Shown: positions 25,601 through 34,762 of the stretch, piece after piece
Layout: each line of letters starts with the position of its first letter
Numbering within the stretch: position 1 is the stretch's first letter
Assembly: GCA_023391835.1 (NCBI GenBank)
Contig: JAEWAE010000005.1
Span: 1 to 64,000, forward strand
Source of the DNA: Bacillota bacterium
GTDB taxonomy: Bacteria; Bacillota; Clostridia; Oscillospirales; Ethanoligenentaceae
Reading direction: 5' to 3'
DNA: 64,000 nt
Program-made: the position numbers and the translations under genes
Notes under the pieces: model-generated
Database searches by the model: none
Seen by the model: the letters and a program-made list of their open reading frames with translations, nothing else
What the model was told of the DNA's origin: nothing

Positions 25601-26223
25601 TTCATCTGAATGAAGCGGTCATTGTCGAGGGCAAATACGACCGCATCAAGCTCCAGTCCGTGCTCGACGCCGTGATACTCGAGACACACGGTTTTTCCAT
25701 CTTTAAGGATAAGGAGCAGATGGCGCTCATCCGCCGCATGGCCGAGACTCACGGCGTGGTGGTGCTCACCGACAGTGACCGGGCCGGGTTCCTCATCCGC
25801 AATTATCTGCGCGGCGCGCTGCCCGCCGGGCGGGTGAAGCACGTATATATCCCGGATATTTACGGCAAGGAGCGGCGTAAGCGCCAGCCCTCCAAAGAGG
25901 GCAAGCTCGGCGTGGAGGGCATCCCGCCCCGGGTGCTGGAAGAGAGCCTCCGCCGGGCCGGCGTGCCGTTTGAGACGGCGGCTGCACCTGCACAGCGCAT
26001 CACCAAGGCCGACCTTTACGAAGCAGGGCTTACCGGCCGGGAAAACAGCCTGGCGCGGCGCACCCGGCTGCTTATCCATCTGCAGCTGCCCCGGCGCCTT
26101 GCTCCCAACGGCATGCTGGAGGTGCTCAACGCGCTGCTCACGCGGCAAGAGTTTTTCGCCTTGGCGGAAAAACTCGACGCGCCGGCCGAAGGGGCCGATT
26201 CTTCGGGTATGACGGGTGCGTGA
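25597..26223 (+). CDS. rnmV: Ribonuclease M5-like TOPRIM protein
   Basis: A 208-residue protein with a TOPRIM domain: VIVEGKYDRIKLQSVLDA supplies the catalytic Glu and VVLTDSDRAGFLIRNYL the DxD. The C-terminal part matches the DUF4093 region of RNase M5, which matures 5S rRNA in Firmicutes. It is slightly longer than the Bacillus protein. Translation begins inside the holA stop codon. The operon ends at a terminator immediately downstream. Confidence 0.9.
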   Translation: MIHLNEAVIVEGKYDRIKLQSVLDAVILETHGFSIFKDKEQMALIRRMAETHGVVVLTDSDRAGFLIRNYLRGALPAGRVKHVYIPDIYGKERRKRQPSKEGKLGVEGIPPRVLEESLRRAGVPFETAAAPAQRITKADLYEAGLTGRENSLARRTRLLIHLQLPRRLAPNGMLEVLNALLTRQEFFALAEKLDAPAEGADSSGMTGA

Positions 26224-26239
26224 CGACATAACCGAGTGC

Positions 26240-26293
26240 AAAAAGCACCGGGCATTCCGCACAGCCGGTTCTGCGGAGTGTCCGGCACTTTTT
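26240..26293. terminator. Bidirectional terminator after rnmV
   Basis: A long stem of about 21 bp (AAAAAGCACCGGGCATTCCG paired with its near complement, two G-T pairs) encloses a 10-base loop and is followed by CTTTTTAT on plus. On the minus strand GCTTTTTG follows, so it also serves the converging gene. Confidence 0.85.
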
Positions 26294-26822
26294 ATAGTGC
26301 AGGCGAATGCGGGATCGGCACGGCCCGGCGCAGAAACGCCGAAACCTGCCGGGCGTTTTTCAAAATCCGCGTCTTTTCGGGATAGTCGGCCATGATCTGA
26401 CGCCACTGCCGGCGCTTGGCCCGGGTGCGCCCTTTATAGAGAATCCACCATAGGAATTCCCGGTCCAGCTTTTCGGGGCAGTCGGCGGTCATGCTGTCAC
26501 GGGTGCGGCCCCGGAACTGCCGCAGCCTTTTCCAGGCCCGGAAAAGGCAGACCGCCCGGGGAAAAAGCAGCAGCAGTACGATGTCGGCCTGCTCCAAGCG
26601 TTCCCGCATACACAGATTTGTATAATTTCCGTCGATCACCCAGGCTTCGTGACACAGGAAATCCGCCACGATGGCCCGGCTCTCTTCCGTGCCGCGCTCC
26701 TTCCACCCCGGCAGGAAGTGGACGGTGTCCAGAAACAGGGCGGGTGCGCCGAAACGGTCGGCCAGCTGCCGTGCCAGCGTGGATTTGCCGCTGCCGCTGT
26801 AACCCAGAATGGCGATTTTCAT
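26292..26822 (-). CDS. P-loop ATPase of the adenylate-kinase-like / DNA topology modulation (FlaR) type
   Basis: A 176-residue protein with an N-terminal Walker A motif GYSGSGKST (residues 7-15) followed by LARQLADRFGAPALFLDTVHFLPGW, the pattern of FlaR-like nucleoside kinase-related proteins. WVIDGNY and the Arg-rich RLRQFRGRTR follow, as in that family. The true substrate is unknown. The start at 26822 is preceded by GGGGAAAG. It converges on rnmV and follows a 190-base gap from the yyaL-like gene; that gap shows no other gene. Confidence 0.8.
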   Translation of the reverse strand: MKIAILGYSGSGKSTLARQLADRFGAPALFLDTVHFLPGWKERGTEESRAIVADFLCHEAWVIDGNYTNLCMRERLEQADIVLLLLFPRAVCLFRAWKRLRQFRGRTRDSMTADCPEKLDREFLWWILYKGRTRAKRRQWRQIMADYPEKTRILKNARQVSAFLRRAVPIPHSPAL

Positions 26823-27012
26823 AGCTTGCTTTCCCCATATGTCATGCCGTCGGAGCCGCCGCCCCCGCATATTTCCGCCGCGCCTTAATTTATTTCACGA
26901 GTATTGCCTGAATCATAGCATCCTATGTGTTTCATTTTACCATAGTCTGCGTTTTTATGACAGCCCCTGGGTTATGCATACCGTTCCAGGCAAATACCCG
27001 TATCGCGCTCGG

Positions 27013-29055
27013 TCAATACACCGTCGCTTTCCGCTCAAGCTGCGCCCGGAGCGCCGCGGGGTCGGTGACCGGCTGCAGGCAGGTGCCGCCGCTGCAAAGA
27101 TAGGCGGCCGCGAGGCGGCCCACCGCCTTGTAATTTTTCGTAAAGGGGGCAAGCTCCGCCATTTTCTCATAGCCCGCGCCGCAGACGGCCGTCACGTGAA
27201 AGGGGGCGAAGCGCGGCAGTGCAAGGAGCATTTTTTCAAGCCCTTCACCGTTTGCGATAATGAGCTCGCTGCTATCGGATTTCGCGTGCTCGAACGCGCA
27301 AAGCAGTCCGCAGTATGCGGCGGGGCAGCTGTTTACGCCTGCCGCCGCACTGTCGAGGAGAGCGCCCAAGCGGGCCTCAAATTTCGAGTCGCCCGTGAGA
27401 CGGGAAAGCTTTATCAGATTCTGCGCCATCACCGAGTTTGCCGAGGGCAGCGCGCCGTCGTAGTACTCTTTCTGCCGCACAGGCAGATCGTCTATATCGC
27501 TGCCGCTGAGGTAATAGCCGCCCTGCGCCGTATCCCAGAAAAGGCTGTCGGCACTGTCTGTGAGCCGAAGTGCCTCCCCGAGCCAGCGCGGCTCAAAGGT
27601 GGCCTCATACAGCTCGATAAGTCCCCAGATGAGGCAGGCATAATCGTCGCAGCCCGCGGGGATGCCCGCCTCGCCCGCCCGCCACCGCGCAAGCAGCCTG
27701 TCGCCGGCAAACAGGTGGCGGAGTATGAAATCGGCGCATTGACTCGCGTACCCGATATAGGTCTTGTCATGTAAAATGCGCCCCGCACAGGCAAGCGCCG
27801 CCGTCATGAGACCGTTATTCGCGGTGAGCACCTTATCGTCGCGGAAGGGCTGGGGCCGCCTGCCCCGGTATTCGAGCAGCCGCTTATTCACGGATACGGC
27901 AAAGTCCGCGTCGGCAGCGGAGGGCGTCTCCTTTAGCAGGTTGGGAATGCTTCTGCCTTCATAATTTCCGCGGGCAGTCACATCATAGAGGGCGCAGAAG
28001 CGCGCGCCTTCGGTACTGCCGAGCGCCTCCTCGACCTCCTGCGGGCGCCAGAGATAACACCTGCCCTCCCCCTCCTCGCTGTCGGCGTCAAGGGCGGTAT
28101 AGAAACCGCCCTCTGTGTCATGCAGGTCACGCAGCACGAATGCGGCCGTCTCCCGTACCGTGCGCGCAAAACCTTTGTCAATGAGCACGCTCGCCTCCGA
28201 ATAGGCATAAATGTGCAGCGCGTTGTCATAGAGCATCTTCTCAAAGTGGGGGACGAGCCAGCGCGCATCGGTCGAGTAGCGAAAGAAGCCCCCGCCGATT
28301 TGGTCATAGAGGCCGCCCCGCCGCATGCGCGCAAGGGTCGTGCGCACCATATCCACAGCGCCGCCCTCTTTTTTCGCGAGGCCGTACCTCATGAGGAAAA
28401 GAGTGTCCTGGGGTGACGGAAATTTGGGCGCGCCGCCGAAGCCCCCGTTTACGCTGTCAAAGCTGCGGTGCAATGCGGCGTAAGCCGCGTCGTCGACGGT
28501 TGCCTTCAAGGCGGCGCTTTTTGTGTCTCTTTCCGCAATGTGCCCAAACAATCCTGCCGCGGCCGCGTCGACTTCGTCCCGTTTGTCGCGCCACATGCCG
28601 GCAATATATCGCAGCAGCGTGATAAAGCCCGCACGGCCGTAAGAGTCCTCCTTCGGGAAGTAAGTCCCCGCGAAAAAAGGCTCTTTTTCCGGCGTTAGGA
28701 AGCAGCTCAGCGGCCAGCCGCCTGAGCCGTTCAGGGCTGTGCAGGCGCTCATATAGAAATTATCTACATCCGGCCGCTCCTCCCGGTCGACTTTGATGCT
28801 CACAAAGCTCTGGTTGAGCGCCCCTGCCACCTGCTCATCCTCAAAGGATTCGCGTTCCATCACATGGCACCAGTGGCAGGTCGAATAGCCTATGCTCAAA
28901 AAGACAGGCTTGTCCTCACGCTTTGCTTTCGCAAAGGCTTCGTCGCCCCATGGGTACCAGTCCACCGGGTTGTGGGCGTGCTGGAGGAGGTAGGGGGATT
29001 TCTCGTGTATCAGTTTGTTTTCATACTTCGGCTTTGCATCGTTCGGTACGCTCAT
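27013..29055 (-). CDS. yyaL: Thioredoxin-domain protein of the YyaL / DUF255 family
   Basis: A 680-residue cytoplasmic protein. The N-terminal DUF255 thioredoxin-like domain has NKLIHEKSPYLLQHAHNPVD and the motif STCHWCHVM, followed by IKVDREERPDVDNFYM and GSGGWPLSCFLTPE. The rest is a six-hairpin alpha/alpha domain resembling N-acyl-glucosamine epimerases. The cellular function of this widespread family is unsettled. The start at 29055 has GGGGGGC upstream. The flanking 29056-29390 holds a plus-strand promoter and no other gene. GC appears lower than in the flagellar region, which is weak evidence at most for different ancestry. Confidence 0.9.
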   Translation of the reverse strand: MSVPNDAKPKYENKLIHEKSPYLLQHAHNPVDWYPWGDEAFAKAKREDKPVFLSIGYSTCHWCHVMERESFEDEQVAGALNQSFVSIKVDREERPDVDNFYMSACTALNGSGGWPLSCFLTPEKEPFFAGTYFPKEDSYGRAGFITLLRYIAGMWRDKRDEVDAAAAGLFGHIAERDTKSAALKATVDDAAYAALHRSFDSVNGGFGGAPKFPSPQDTLFLMRYGLAKKEGGAVDMVRTTLARMRRGGLYDQIGGGFFRYSTDARWLVPHFEKMLYDNALHIYAYSEASVLIDKGFARTVRETAAFVLRDLHDTEGGFYTALDADSEEGEGRCYLWRPQEVEEALGSTEGARFCALYDVTARGNYEGRSIPNLLKETPSAADADFAVSVNKRLLEYRGRRPQPFRDDKVLTANNGLMTAALACAGRILHDKTYIGYASQCADFILRHLFAGDRLLARWRAGEAGIPAGCDDYACLIWGLIELYEATFEPRWLGEALRLTDSADSLFWDTAQGGYYLSGSDIDDLPVRQKEYYDGALPSANSVMAQNLIKLSRLTGDSKFEARLGALLDSAAAGVNSCPAAYCGLLCAFEHAKSDSSELIIANGEGLEKMLLALPRFAPFHVTAVCGAGYEKMAELAPFTKNYKAVGRLAAAYLCSGGTCLQPVTDPAALRAQLERKATVY

Positions 29056-29281
29056 GATATACGCCCCCCAATAATCATTGCCCGTACTAGTATGCATAAA
29101 AAACCGGCCATTATCGAGCATTGCCGTGCCGGATGTTTCGCTTCGAAGACGATTCCTCCATCATTTTATTACTTTATCCGGACTATATAAAGCCGGACCC
29201 TGGCCGGAGCGGGGTTAGGCGGCGTGCAAATGTGTGTCGGGCGTCATATGCCACACAAACGGACGGCCGGTTTCGGCCGCT

Positions 29282-29310
29282 TTGAAGTTTATCCGGTCAT
29301 GTGCTATACT
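29282..29310 (+). promoter_or_regulatory. Promoter of the DUF4317 gene
   Basis: TTGAAG (29282-29287) and TATACT (29305-29310) are separated by 17 bases, giving an 80-base leader before the ATG at 29391. No riboswitch signature was recognised in that leader. Confidence 0.65.
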
Positions 29311-29390
29311 AGAATTTCCAGCAGAAGATCTCGGTCAACGGCTGTTTTGCACAACTGCTGAGATTACATATCGTATATAAAGAGGCTATT

Positions 29391-30521
29391 ATGAACGAAA
29401 AGGAAGTTGCAGAGATTCGCCGCCGTTTCCGACAGGAAAAAAGCAATATCACGCACATACGCGGATGCTTTGTCAACGATCAGCGTGAGATTGTTTCGGA
29501 GTTCGATCAGTCTCTTATTTCGATGTCGCAGGAAGAAGCCCAGAAATTCCTGGCTATTATCAAACGGACGCTGTCCGGCACCCTTGGGAAAAACCTGATC
29601 GATATCACGTTTGGAACGCAGCAGGTCGTGGACGGTGAAGAGCATAAGCTGCTGATGGAGCTTAAAAATTCCTCCCTGAAGAATGACGAAGCCGTCCAGA
29701 CTTTTTTTCAGCGGATCATCCAGACGCTTTCCATCGAGGGCAATTATCTGATTCTGCTGGCGCATGATACATACGACATTCCCTACCGCTCAAAAGACGG
29801 CGAAAGTCAGGCGGACGCTTCCTCCGAAGTATTCTCTTATTTTTTGTGCAGCATCTGCCCGATCAAGCCGACAAAGCCCGCGCTGGGCTACTACCCGGCC
29901 GAAAATGAGTTTCATAACTGCAAAGAGGACTGGATCGTGTCGGCGCCGGAGCTTGGCTTTATGTTCCCGGCCTTTGACGACCGCAGTGCGAATATTTACA
30001 ATGCGCTCTATTACACACGCGATATCAAAGAGAGCCATGCCGAATTTGTCGACGCGGTGTTTAAAACCGATACCCCCATGCCGGCCGCCGAGCAGAAAGA
30101 GGCATTCCAATCCATGCTGGGGGAAACCTTGGCCGACGAGTGCAAGTATGAGGTGGTGCAGTCGGTCCACGCGCAGCTTTGCGAAATGATCGAAGACCAC
30201 AAGGCCAATCAAGAGGAAGACCCCTTGGTAATCTCCAAAGAAACGGTGAAAAGCGTGCTGCAGTCCTGCGGAGTCCCCGATTCGAACGTGGCCGCTTTTG
30301 ATGAAAAATACGACGCGGAGTTTGGTGCCAACGCCGCGCTCAGCCCGCGCAACATCGTGGATGCCAATAAATTTGAAGTGCATACCCCCGATGTGACAAT
30401 CCAGGTAAAGCCGGAGTGCAGCGATCTGGTGGAAACCCGCATGATAGACGGTGAGAAATACATCCTCATACGCGTCAATGCAGGGGTCGAGGTAAATGGC
30501 GTGAATATACATATTTCCTGA
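29391..30521 (+). CDS. DUF4317 domain-containing protein
   Basis: A 376-residue soluble protein that matches the Firmicutes DUF4317 family: MNEKEVAEIRRRFRQEKSNI and RGCFVNDQREIVS at the N-terminus, and SSEVFSYFLCSICPIKPTKP in the middle. No transmembrane segments or catalytic motif are visible, and the family has no established function. It has its own promoter and a terminator downstream, so it is probably monocistronic. Confidence 0.85.
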   Translation: MNEKEVAEIRRRFRQEKSNITHIRGCFVNDQREIVSEFDQSLISMSQEEAQKFLAIIKRTLSGTLGKNLIDITFGTQQVVDGEEHKLLMELKNSSLKNDEAVQTFFQRIIQTLSIEGNYLILLAHDTYDIPYRSKDGESQADASSEVFSYFLCSICPIKPTKPALGYYPAENEFHNCKEDWIVSAPELGFMFPAFDDRSANIYNALYYTRDIKESHAEFVDAVFKTDTPMPAAEQKEAFQSMLGETLADECKYEVVQSVHAQLCEMIEDHKANQEEDPLVISKETVKSVLQSCGVPDSNVAAFDEKYDAEFGANAALSPRNIVDANKFEVHTPDVTIQVKPECSDLVETRMIDGEKYILIRVNAGVEVNGVNIHIS

Positions 30522-30660
30522 CAGAACCAAATGAATATGGGCTTGCGCATCCCCGTGTGCCTGTTGCGGTTGGGGGAGGCCGTGCTTCGTCTGGTCCTTT
30601 TGGCGGAAAGGCGAAGCATTATCCGGAAGCGCTGGAATGAAATAGTGGGTCATACCCCGT

Positions 30661-30689
30661 ACTCCGTCTGAAATAGGACGGAGTTTTTT
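30661..30689 (+). terminator. Terminator downstream of the DUF4317 gene
   Basis: ACTCCGTC pairs with GACGGAGT around an eight-base loop and runs into TTTTTTA. It separates the DUF4317 gene from the MFS/TetR unit. The interval 30522-30843 contains only this terminator and the next promoter. Confidence 0.8.
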
Positions 30690-30757
30690 AATGTTTCGCA
30701 CGGCTATTTGCTGCGGCTGCCCGTTGACATATGGTAAATCATCTGTAAAAACGCATC

Positions 30758-30786
30758 TTGACAAGTCGGCATAAAAGGGATATGAT
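30758..30786 (+). promoter_or_regulatory. Promoter of the MFS/TetR operon
   Basis: A perfect TTGACA (30758-30763) and TATGAT (30781-30786) are 17 bases apart, about 57 bases before the transporter start. TetR autoregulation is likely, but no clear palindromic operator was picked out by eye. Confidence 0.75.
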
Positions 30787-30843
30787 TTGCCTATCGGAAA
30801 CTATAAATACTATATTAGTTTATTTTGTATTGGAGGCCCTTAC

Positions 30844-32043
30844 ATGTCGGTGCGATCGAAAACCAAAACTATTATGTTCCCCGTGGTGATGATCAGTCTG
30901 GCGTTGGCCCTGCGGCAGATGTCCATGACGATTGTGGCTCCGTTTATCTCTACCTACTGTAAATCTCTGATCGGGTACACGCCCTTACTTGCGGGGCTGG
31001 CCGTGGGCGCGTTCGGCTTGATGCAGGCGCTTTTCCAGATTCCGTTCGGTATGCTCAGCGACCGGTATGGCAATAAACGCGTGCTGCTTTCCGGTCTGAC
31101 TTTTGTCATCCTCGGTTTTATCCTCGGCTTTTTTGCCCACAGCATCTGGATGCTGATTTTGGCGCGCGTGCTGCAGGGCAGCGGAGCGGTCATCGGTGTG
31201 GGGTATTCGTGGGTGGCAGGGCTCGCCGACGATCAGAGCCGGACAAAGGCCATGAGCATTCTTGGGGCGTTTATCTCCGGGGCCGCGGCCCTTGCCTTCG
31301 CGGTCGGCCCGCTGCTGCGCGGCGTGATGTCGGTGAGCCGGATGTTTCTGGCAGGCGCGATTCTCCTTTCCATCAACTCACTTTATATCCTGTTTTTCCT
31401 GAAAGATGCAGGGAGCGGCGAGAAAGCCCCCGTTCCACAGCCCGGTGAGATCGCCGCCTTGCTGCGGAACCGTACTTTTGTTACAATGAATATGGCGGCG
31501 TTCCTAAACAATTTTATGATGATGTCCGTCTTCTATGCCGCGCCGATCTATATGGACCGGGTGACCGGGCAGAACGGAATGTGGAAAATTTTTGTGCCGG
31601 CAATCCTCATTGCGATCCTGTCTATGAAAGCCACCATTAAATGGGTGGACAAAGGGTATGCAAACGTGGTTCTTCTGGTGGCGTTCGCGGTTTCTTTTCT
31701 GAGCATCCTGTTTTACTTCCGCCCGTTTTCTTTCCTCTTTTTACTCCTGGGGACTACCTTCTTTCTGTGCGGATATATCATCATAGCCACCGTTGCGGCC
31801 ACCCACGCCAACGAAGTGCTGGAGGACAGTCTGCGCGGTACGGGGAATGGCATTTTCAATTCGTTTCAGTATATCGGCAATTTCGGCGGCGCATTGGCGA
31901 CCGGGGCCGTATGGGGAATCTCCCAGCAGGCGGCTTGGCTGATCGTCATCGGTGTCGGAGTGGCCGGGTTCCTGATGGTTATTTTCAATAAGCCGGAAGT
32001 CGCCGAAAAAACGGAAGAGGAGGTTTCCGCACATGAAGGATAA
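30844..32043 (+). CDS. MFS transporter (drug-efflux type)
   Basis: A 399-residue membrane protein with about 12 hydrophobic helices. The major-facilitator motif A is visible in the second/third-helix loop (GMLSDRYGNKRVLLSG) and a GYSWVAGLADD segment follows. The start at 30844 is preceded by TGGAGG; the upstream in-frame codons are rejected for lack of a ribosome site. It overlaps the TetR gene by 11 bases. This pairing usually means ligand-induced efflux; the substrate is unknown. Confidence 0.92.
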   Translation: MSVRSKTKTIMFPVVMISLALALRQMSMTIVAPFISTYCKSLIGYTPLLAGLAVGAFGLMQALFQIPFGMLSDRYGNKRVLLSGLTFVILGFILGFFAHSIWMLILARVLQGSGAVIGVGYSWVAGLADDQSRTKAMSILGAFISGAAALAFAVGPLLRGVMSVSRMFLAGAILLSINSLYILFFLKDAGSGEKAPVPQPGEIAALLRNRTFVTMNMAAFLNNFMMMSVFYAAPIYMDRVTGQNGMWKIFVPAILIAILSMKATIKWVDKGYANVVLLVAFAVSFLSILFYFRPFSFLFLLLGTTFFLCGYIIIATVAATHANEVLEDSLRGTGNGIFNSFQYIGNFGGALATGAVWGISQQAAWLIVIGVGVAGFLMVIFNKPEVAEKTEEEVSAHEG

Positions 32044-32608
32044 AATTCTGGATGCGGTGGCACGGCTGATCGAGCGCTACGGCTTGAAAAAATTCACGGT
32101 GGACGAAGTGGCCGCGGAGCTTCGCATCAGCAAAAAAACGCTTTATCAGTATTTCAGCGGCAAAGACGAGATGATCCGGGAATATTTTGAAGAAAATATG
32201 ACAAGCGACCGGCAAAGCGTTTTGAATGTCATGCATAGCGAAAAGGACTTTTTTGAGAAAGTCCACGCCATCGTCCATTCCAGCCATCGCTATCGGATGC
32301 CGATGCCGGTGCTGAATGAGGCAAAGCAGTTTTATCCGGAAGAATGGGCGAAAATCGAGCAGCTGAAGCAGTTCAAATTGGACGCTTTTCAAACGCTGCT
32401 GAAACAGGCCGCGGACGAGGGAATTTTGCGTCCCGACGTTCATTTCGGCGTTCTGTCTTCCATGCTGGAACGGGTCAGCGGTATGTTTATCGATACGGAG
32501 TTCCTGCTGGAAAATGGGCTGAAGGCCACGCAGGCCATCGACGAGGCGCTTGGCATTATCATCAATGGCATTGTAAAAAAGGACGGCGCCATATCCGGGT
32601 CACACTGA
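32033..32608 (+). CDS. TetR/AcrR family transcriptional regulator
   Basis: A 191-residue repressor. The N-terminal helix-turn-helix is IERYGLKKFTVDEVAAELRI followed by SKKTLYQYFSGKDEMI (residues 14-50), a standard TetR DNA-binding unit. The remaining helices form the ligand and dimer domain. Translation is coupled to the MFS gene by overlap, so it most likely represses its own operon from the 30758-30786 promoter. Confidence 0.92.
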   Translation: MKDKILDAVARLIERYGLKKFTVDEVAAELRISKKTLYQYFSGKDEMIREYFEENMTSDRQSVLNVMHSEKDFFEKVHAIVHSSHRYRMPMPVLNEAKQFYPEEWAKIEQLKQFKLDAFQTLLKQAADEGILRPDVHFGVLSSMLERVSGMFIDTEFLLENGLKATQAIDEALGIIINGIVKKDGAISGSH

Positions 32609-32653
32609 ATGGGATAAGCGGCGAGTTCCAGGCGGTGAATGACACTTTGGCGC

Positions 32654-32681
32654 TTGACACGCCGCAAATTGGTGGTATACT
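32654..32681 (+). promoter_or_regulatory. Promoter of the T-box leader
   Basis: TTGACA (32654-32659) and TATACT (32676-32681) are separated by 16 bases. Transcription would start near 32688, which places a full T-box leader before the PLP-enzyme gene. Confidence 0.75.
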
Positions 32682-32689
32682 TATCGGTA

Positions 32690-33004
32690 TTATTCAAATT
32701 CAGACTGATTCCTGATTTGAGCATGACCAAATGCCGAGAAGGAGAAAGTAAGCGGCTGTGCCGGCCCAAAGAGAGTCCCCGCTGGCTGGGAGGGGACGGC
32801 GGCCCGCCGCTGAAAATGGCTCCGGAGCGGCGCACCGAAGCGGTAACGCTAAGGCTGCGACGGAGGTTGCCCGTTATCGCGACAGGGCGTACCCGGCTGG
32901 GCCGACGCGTCTGTGAGGGGCTGCCCGCTTCCCGGCGGGTCGGCAATAGAAGTGGTACCGCGGATTGCATCCGTCTTCTTATTTGAGAAGGCGGGTGTTT
33001 TTTT
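32690..33004 (+). promoter_or_regulatory. T-box riboswitch with terminator
   Basis: Stem I carries the AGAGAG element (32770-32775) and a GTCCCC...GGGGAC stem. The invariant T-box TGGTACCGCGG is at 32953-32963. A terminator stem follows (CATCCGTCTTCT, 32968-32979, with AGAAGGCGGGTG, 32986-32997) and a T-run to 33004. Uncharged tRNA should favour the antiterminator. The specifier region reads CTGAAAATGGCTCC. ATG (32816-32818, Met) fits the downstream enzyme, while AAT is the strict neighbour of GAA, so the amino acid is not settled. Confidence 0.92.
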
Positions 33005-33051
33005 ATCTTTGGCCCGAAACGGGCCGTCTTGCCCAAAAGGAGTGTTGGACG

Positions 33052-34185
33052 ATGAAAGAAGAGACTCTGTGTATCCATGGCGGCGACGAGCCGGTCGACT
33101 GTACCGGCTCCCTGAGCGTGCCGATTTATCAGACTGCGACCTTCGCGCATCCGGGCGTAGACCGCAGCACCGGCTACGGCTATTCCCGCGTACAGAATCC
33201 GACGCGGGAACACCTGGAAAAGGTCGTGGCCCGGCTGGAGCGAGGGCATGACGCGATGGCGTTTTCCTCCGGTATGGCGGCCATCGCCGCGCTCATGGAA
33301 CTATTTAAGATAGGCGATCATCTGATCGTTTCGGATGATCTCTACGGCGGTTCCGCCCGGCTTTTCACCGATATCAACGAAAAAAACGGACTGCGGTTTG
33401 ACCATGTATGTACGGCCGACCCGGCGGTGGTGGAGGCTCACATCCGGCCCGAAACCCGGGCGATCTTTGTGGAAACGCCCACCAACCCGATGATGGAAGT
33501 TACAGATCTTGCCGCCGTGGCGGCCGTTGCCAAAGCGCACGGCCTGCTGCTGATTGTCGACAACACATTTCTCACGCCGTATTTTCAGAAACCGATCCCG
33601 CTGGGAGCGGATATTGTCGTGCACAGCGGCACGAAATATCTGGCCGGGCACAACGACACGCTGGCCGGCTTTTTAGTCACCGCCCGGCCGGAGCTGACCG
33701 AAAAGCTCCGCCGCATTTATATCACCACCGGCGCCTGTCTGGCGCCTTTCGACAGTTGGCTGCTCCTGCGGGGCATCAAAACCCTCCCTGTGCGGATGGA
33801 CCGGCAGCAGCAGACGGCTTTGCGGCTGGCCGTCTGGCTTCGTGAGCAGCCCCAGGTGAGCCGCGTCTATTACGTGGGCCTGCCCGATCATCCCGGCTAT
33901 GCCGTCAGCCTGAAACAGGCCACCGGTTTTGGGGCCATGATCTCATTCTCAGTTGATTCCGCCAAGCGGGCCGCCAGCCTTTTGGAAAAGGTGCGGCTGA
34001 TCCGTTTTGCCGAAAGCCTCGGCGGCCCCGAAAGCCTGATGACCTACCCCTGCAAGCAGACCCACGCCGATGTGCCGGCCGCCGAGCGGGAAAGGCTGGG
34101 CGTCACCGACCGGCTGCTGCGGCTTTCGGTGGGACTGGAAGCTGTGGAAGACCTCATTGAAGACCTTGCGCAGGCATTGGCATAA
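33052..34185 (+). CDS. PLP-dependent trans-sulfuration enzyme (cystathionine gamma-synthase/lyase family)
   Basis: A 377-residue enzyme of the Cys/Met metabolism PLP family. TGYGYSRVQNPTREHLE, FSSGMAAIAALM, FVETPTNPMM and the PLP lysine in VVHSGTKYLAGHND are all visible. Members make or cleave cystathionine, or use O-acetyl/succinyl-homoserine. The exact reaction cannot be assigned safely; the T-box leader argues for control by an amino acid such as methionine. The start at 33052 follows AAAAGGAG. The frame after its TAA stays open for about 42 codons. Confidence 0.88.
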   Translation: MKEETLCIHGGDEPVDCTGSLSVPIYQTATFAHPGVDRSTGYGYSRVQNPTREHLEKVVARLERGHDAMAFSSGMAAIAALMELFKIGDHLIVSDDLYGGSARLFTDINEKNGLRFDHVCTADPAVVEAHIRPETRAIFVETPTNPMMEVTDLAAVAAVAKAHGLLLIVDNTFLTPYFQKPIPLGADIVVHSGTKYLAGHNDTLAGFLVTARPELTEKLRRIYITTGACLAPFDSWLLLRGIKTLPVRMDRQQQTALRLAVWLREQPQVSRVYYVGLPDHPGYAVSLKQATGFGAMISFSVDSAKRAASLLEKVRLIRFAESLGGPESLMTYPCKQTHADVPAAERERLGVTDRLLRLSVGLEAVEDLIEDLAQALA

Positions 34186-34685
34186 GCACCGTTTAGCCGT
34201 TCTGATCCAGCAGCCGGTGATTATTATCCCTTTGCCCAGTCGGCGCGCGACAACGGCCGGGAACTGGTCGACAACCCTTTCAGGCGCCTCTTCAGCGGCT
34301 GGCCGGGGACCTGACCGTAGGGGTCAGATGGTGTTTTATCACATAGCAAAAGCACCGATGAACGGCCGTTTTATGCCGTGCATCGGTGCTTTTCGTGTGG
34401 CATTGGCTCGATTTATTAAATGCAAACTTTAGACGCGGGCACAAGCAAAACGGCCCCCACGTTGTGAAAAGCGCGTATTGTGTACAGGCTCGGTCTGCTG
34501 GGAAGTGTGGTCAGAGAAAATGCGGTATAAATTATAGTTTCATTCAAATATGCATTGATAGGCACTAAAGATTTTATCGCCTTTTTTCTCCAGATCGAAG
34601 CTCTTTCCAGGAGCATGATCGCGGGCACAAAAACGCGCCCATACCATCAAGGTACGAGCGCGAATTGGCCGCGGTGACTTGCCGC
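34186..34685. other. Intergenic region between PLP enzyme and tRNA-Pro
   Basis: Five hundred bases without a convincing gene. It contains a terminator-like hairpin (34348-34393). Before that, positions 34186-34314 are an open frame continuing past the PLP-enzyme stop; this may be chance or a decayed extension. The A/T-rich part from about 34480 to 34620 shows no ORF or known RNA motif that I can support. Confidence 0.6.
34348..34393. terminator. Bidirectional hairpin terminator
   Basis: AAAGCACCGATG-type arms of about 12 bp (34348-34360 and 34381-34393) enclose a region that can itself pair (CGGCC...). T-tracts of four occur on both strands. It probably ends the PLP-enzyme transcript on plus and the tRNA-Pro transcript on minus. 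Confidence 0.65.
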
Positions 34686-34762
34686 TGGTCGAGGCGACAG
34701 GATTCGAACCTGCGGCATCTTGGTCCCAAACCAAGCACTCTACCAAACTGAGTTACGCCTCG
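34686..34762 (-). tRNA. tRNA-Pro (anticodon TGG)
   Basis: On the minus strand the acceptor arms CGAGGCG and CGCCTCG pair perfectly, with discriminator A and an encoded CCA. The D arm is ACTCAGTTTGGTAGAGT, the anticodon arm CTTGG-TTTGGGA-CCAAG gives anticodon TGG, and the T arm is GCAGGTTCGAATCCTGT. All 77 bases and the stems are intact. It lies just upstream of and divergent from the flagellar operon. Confidence 0.96.
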
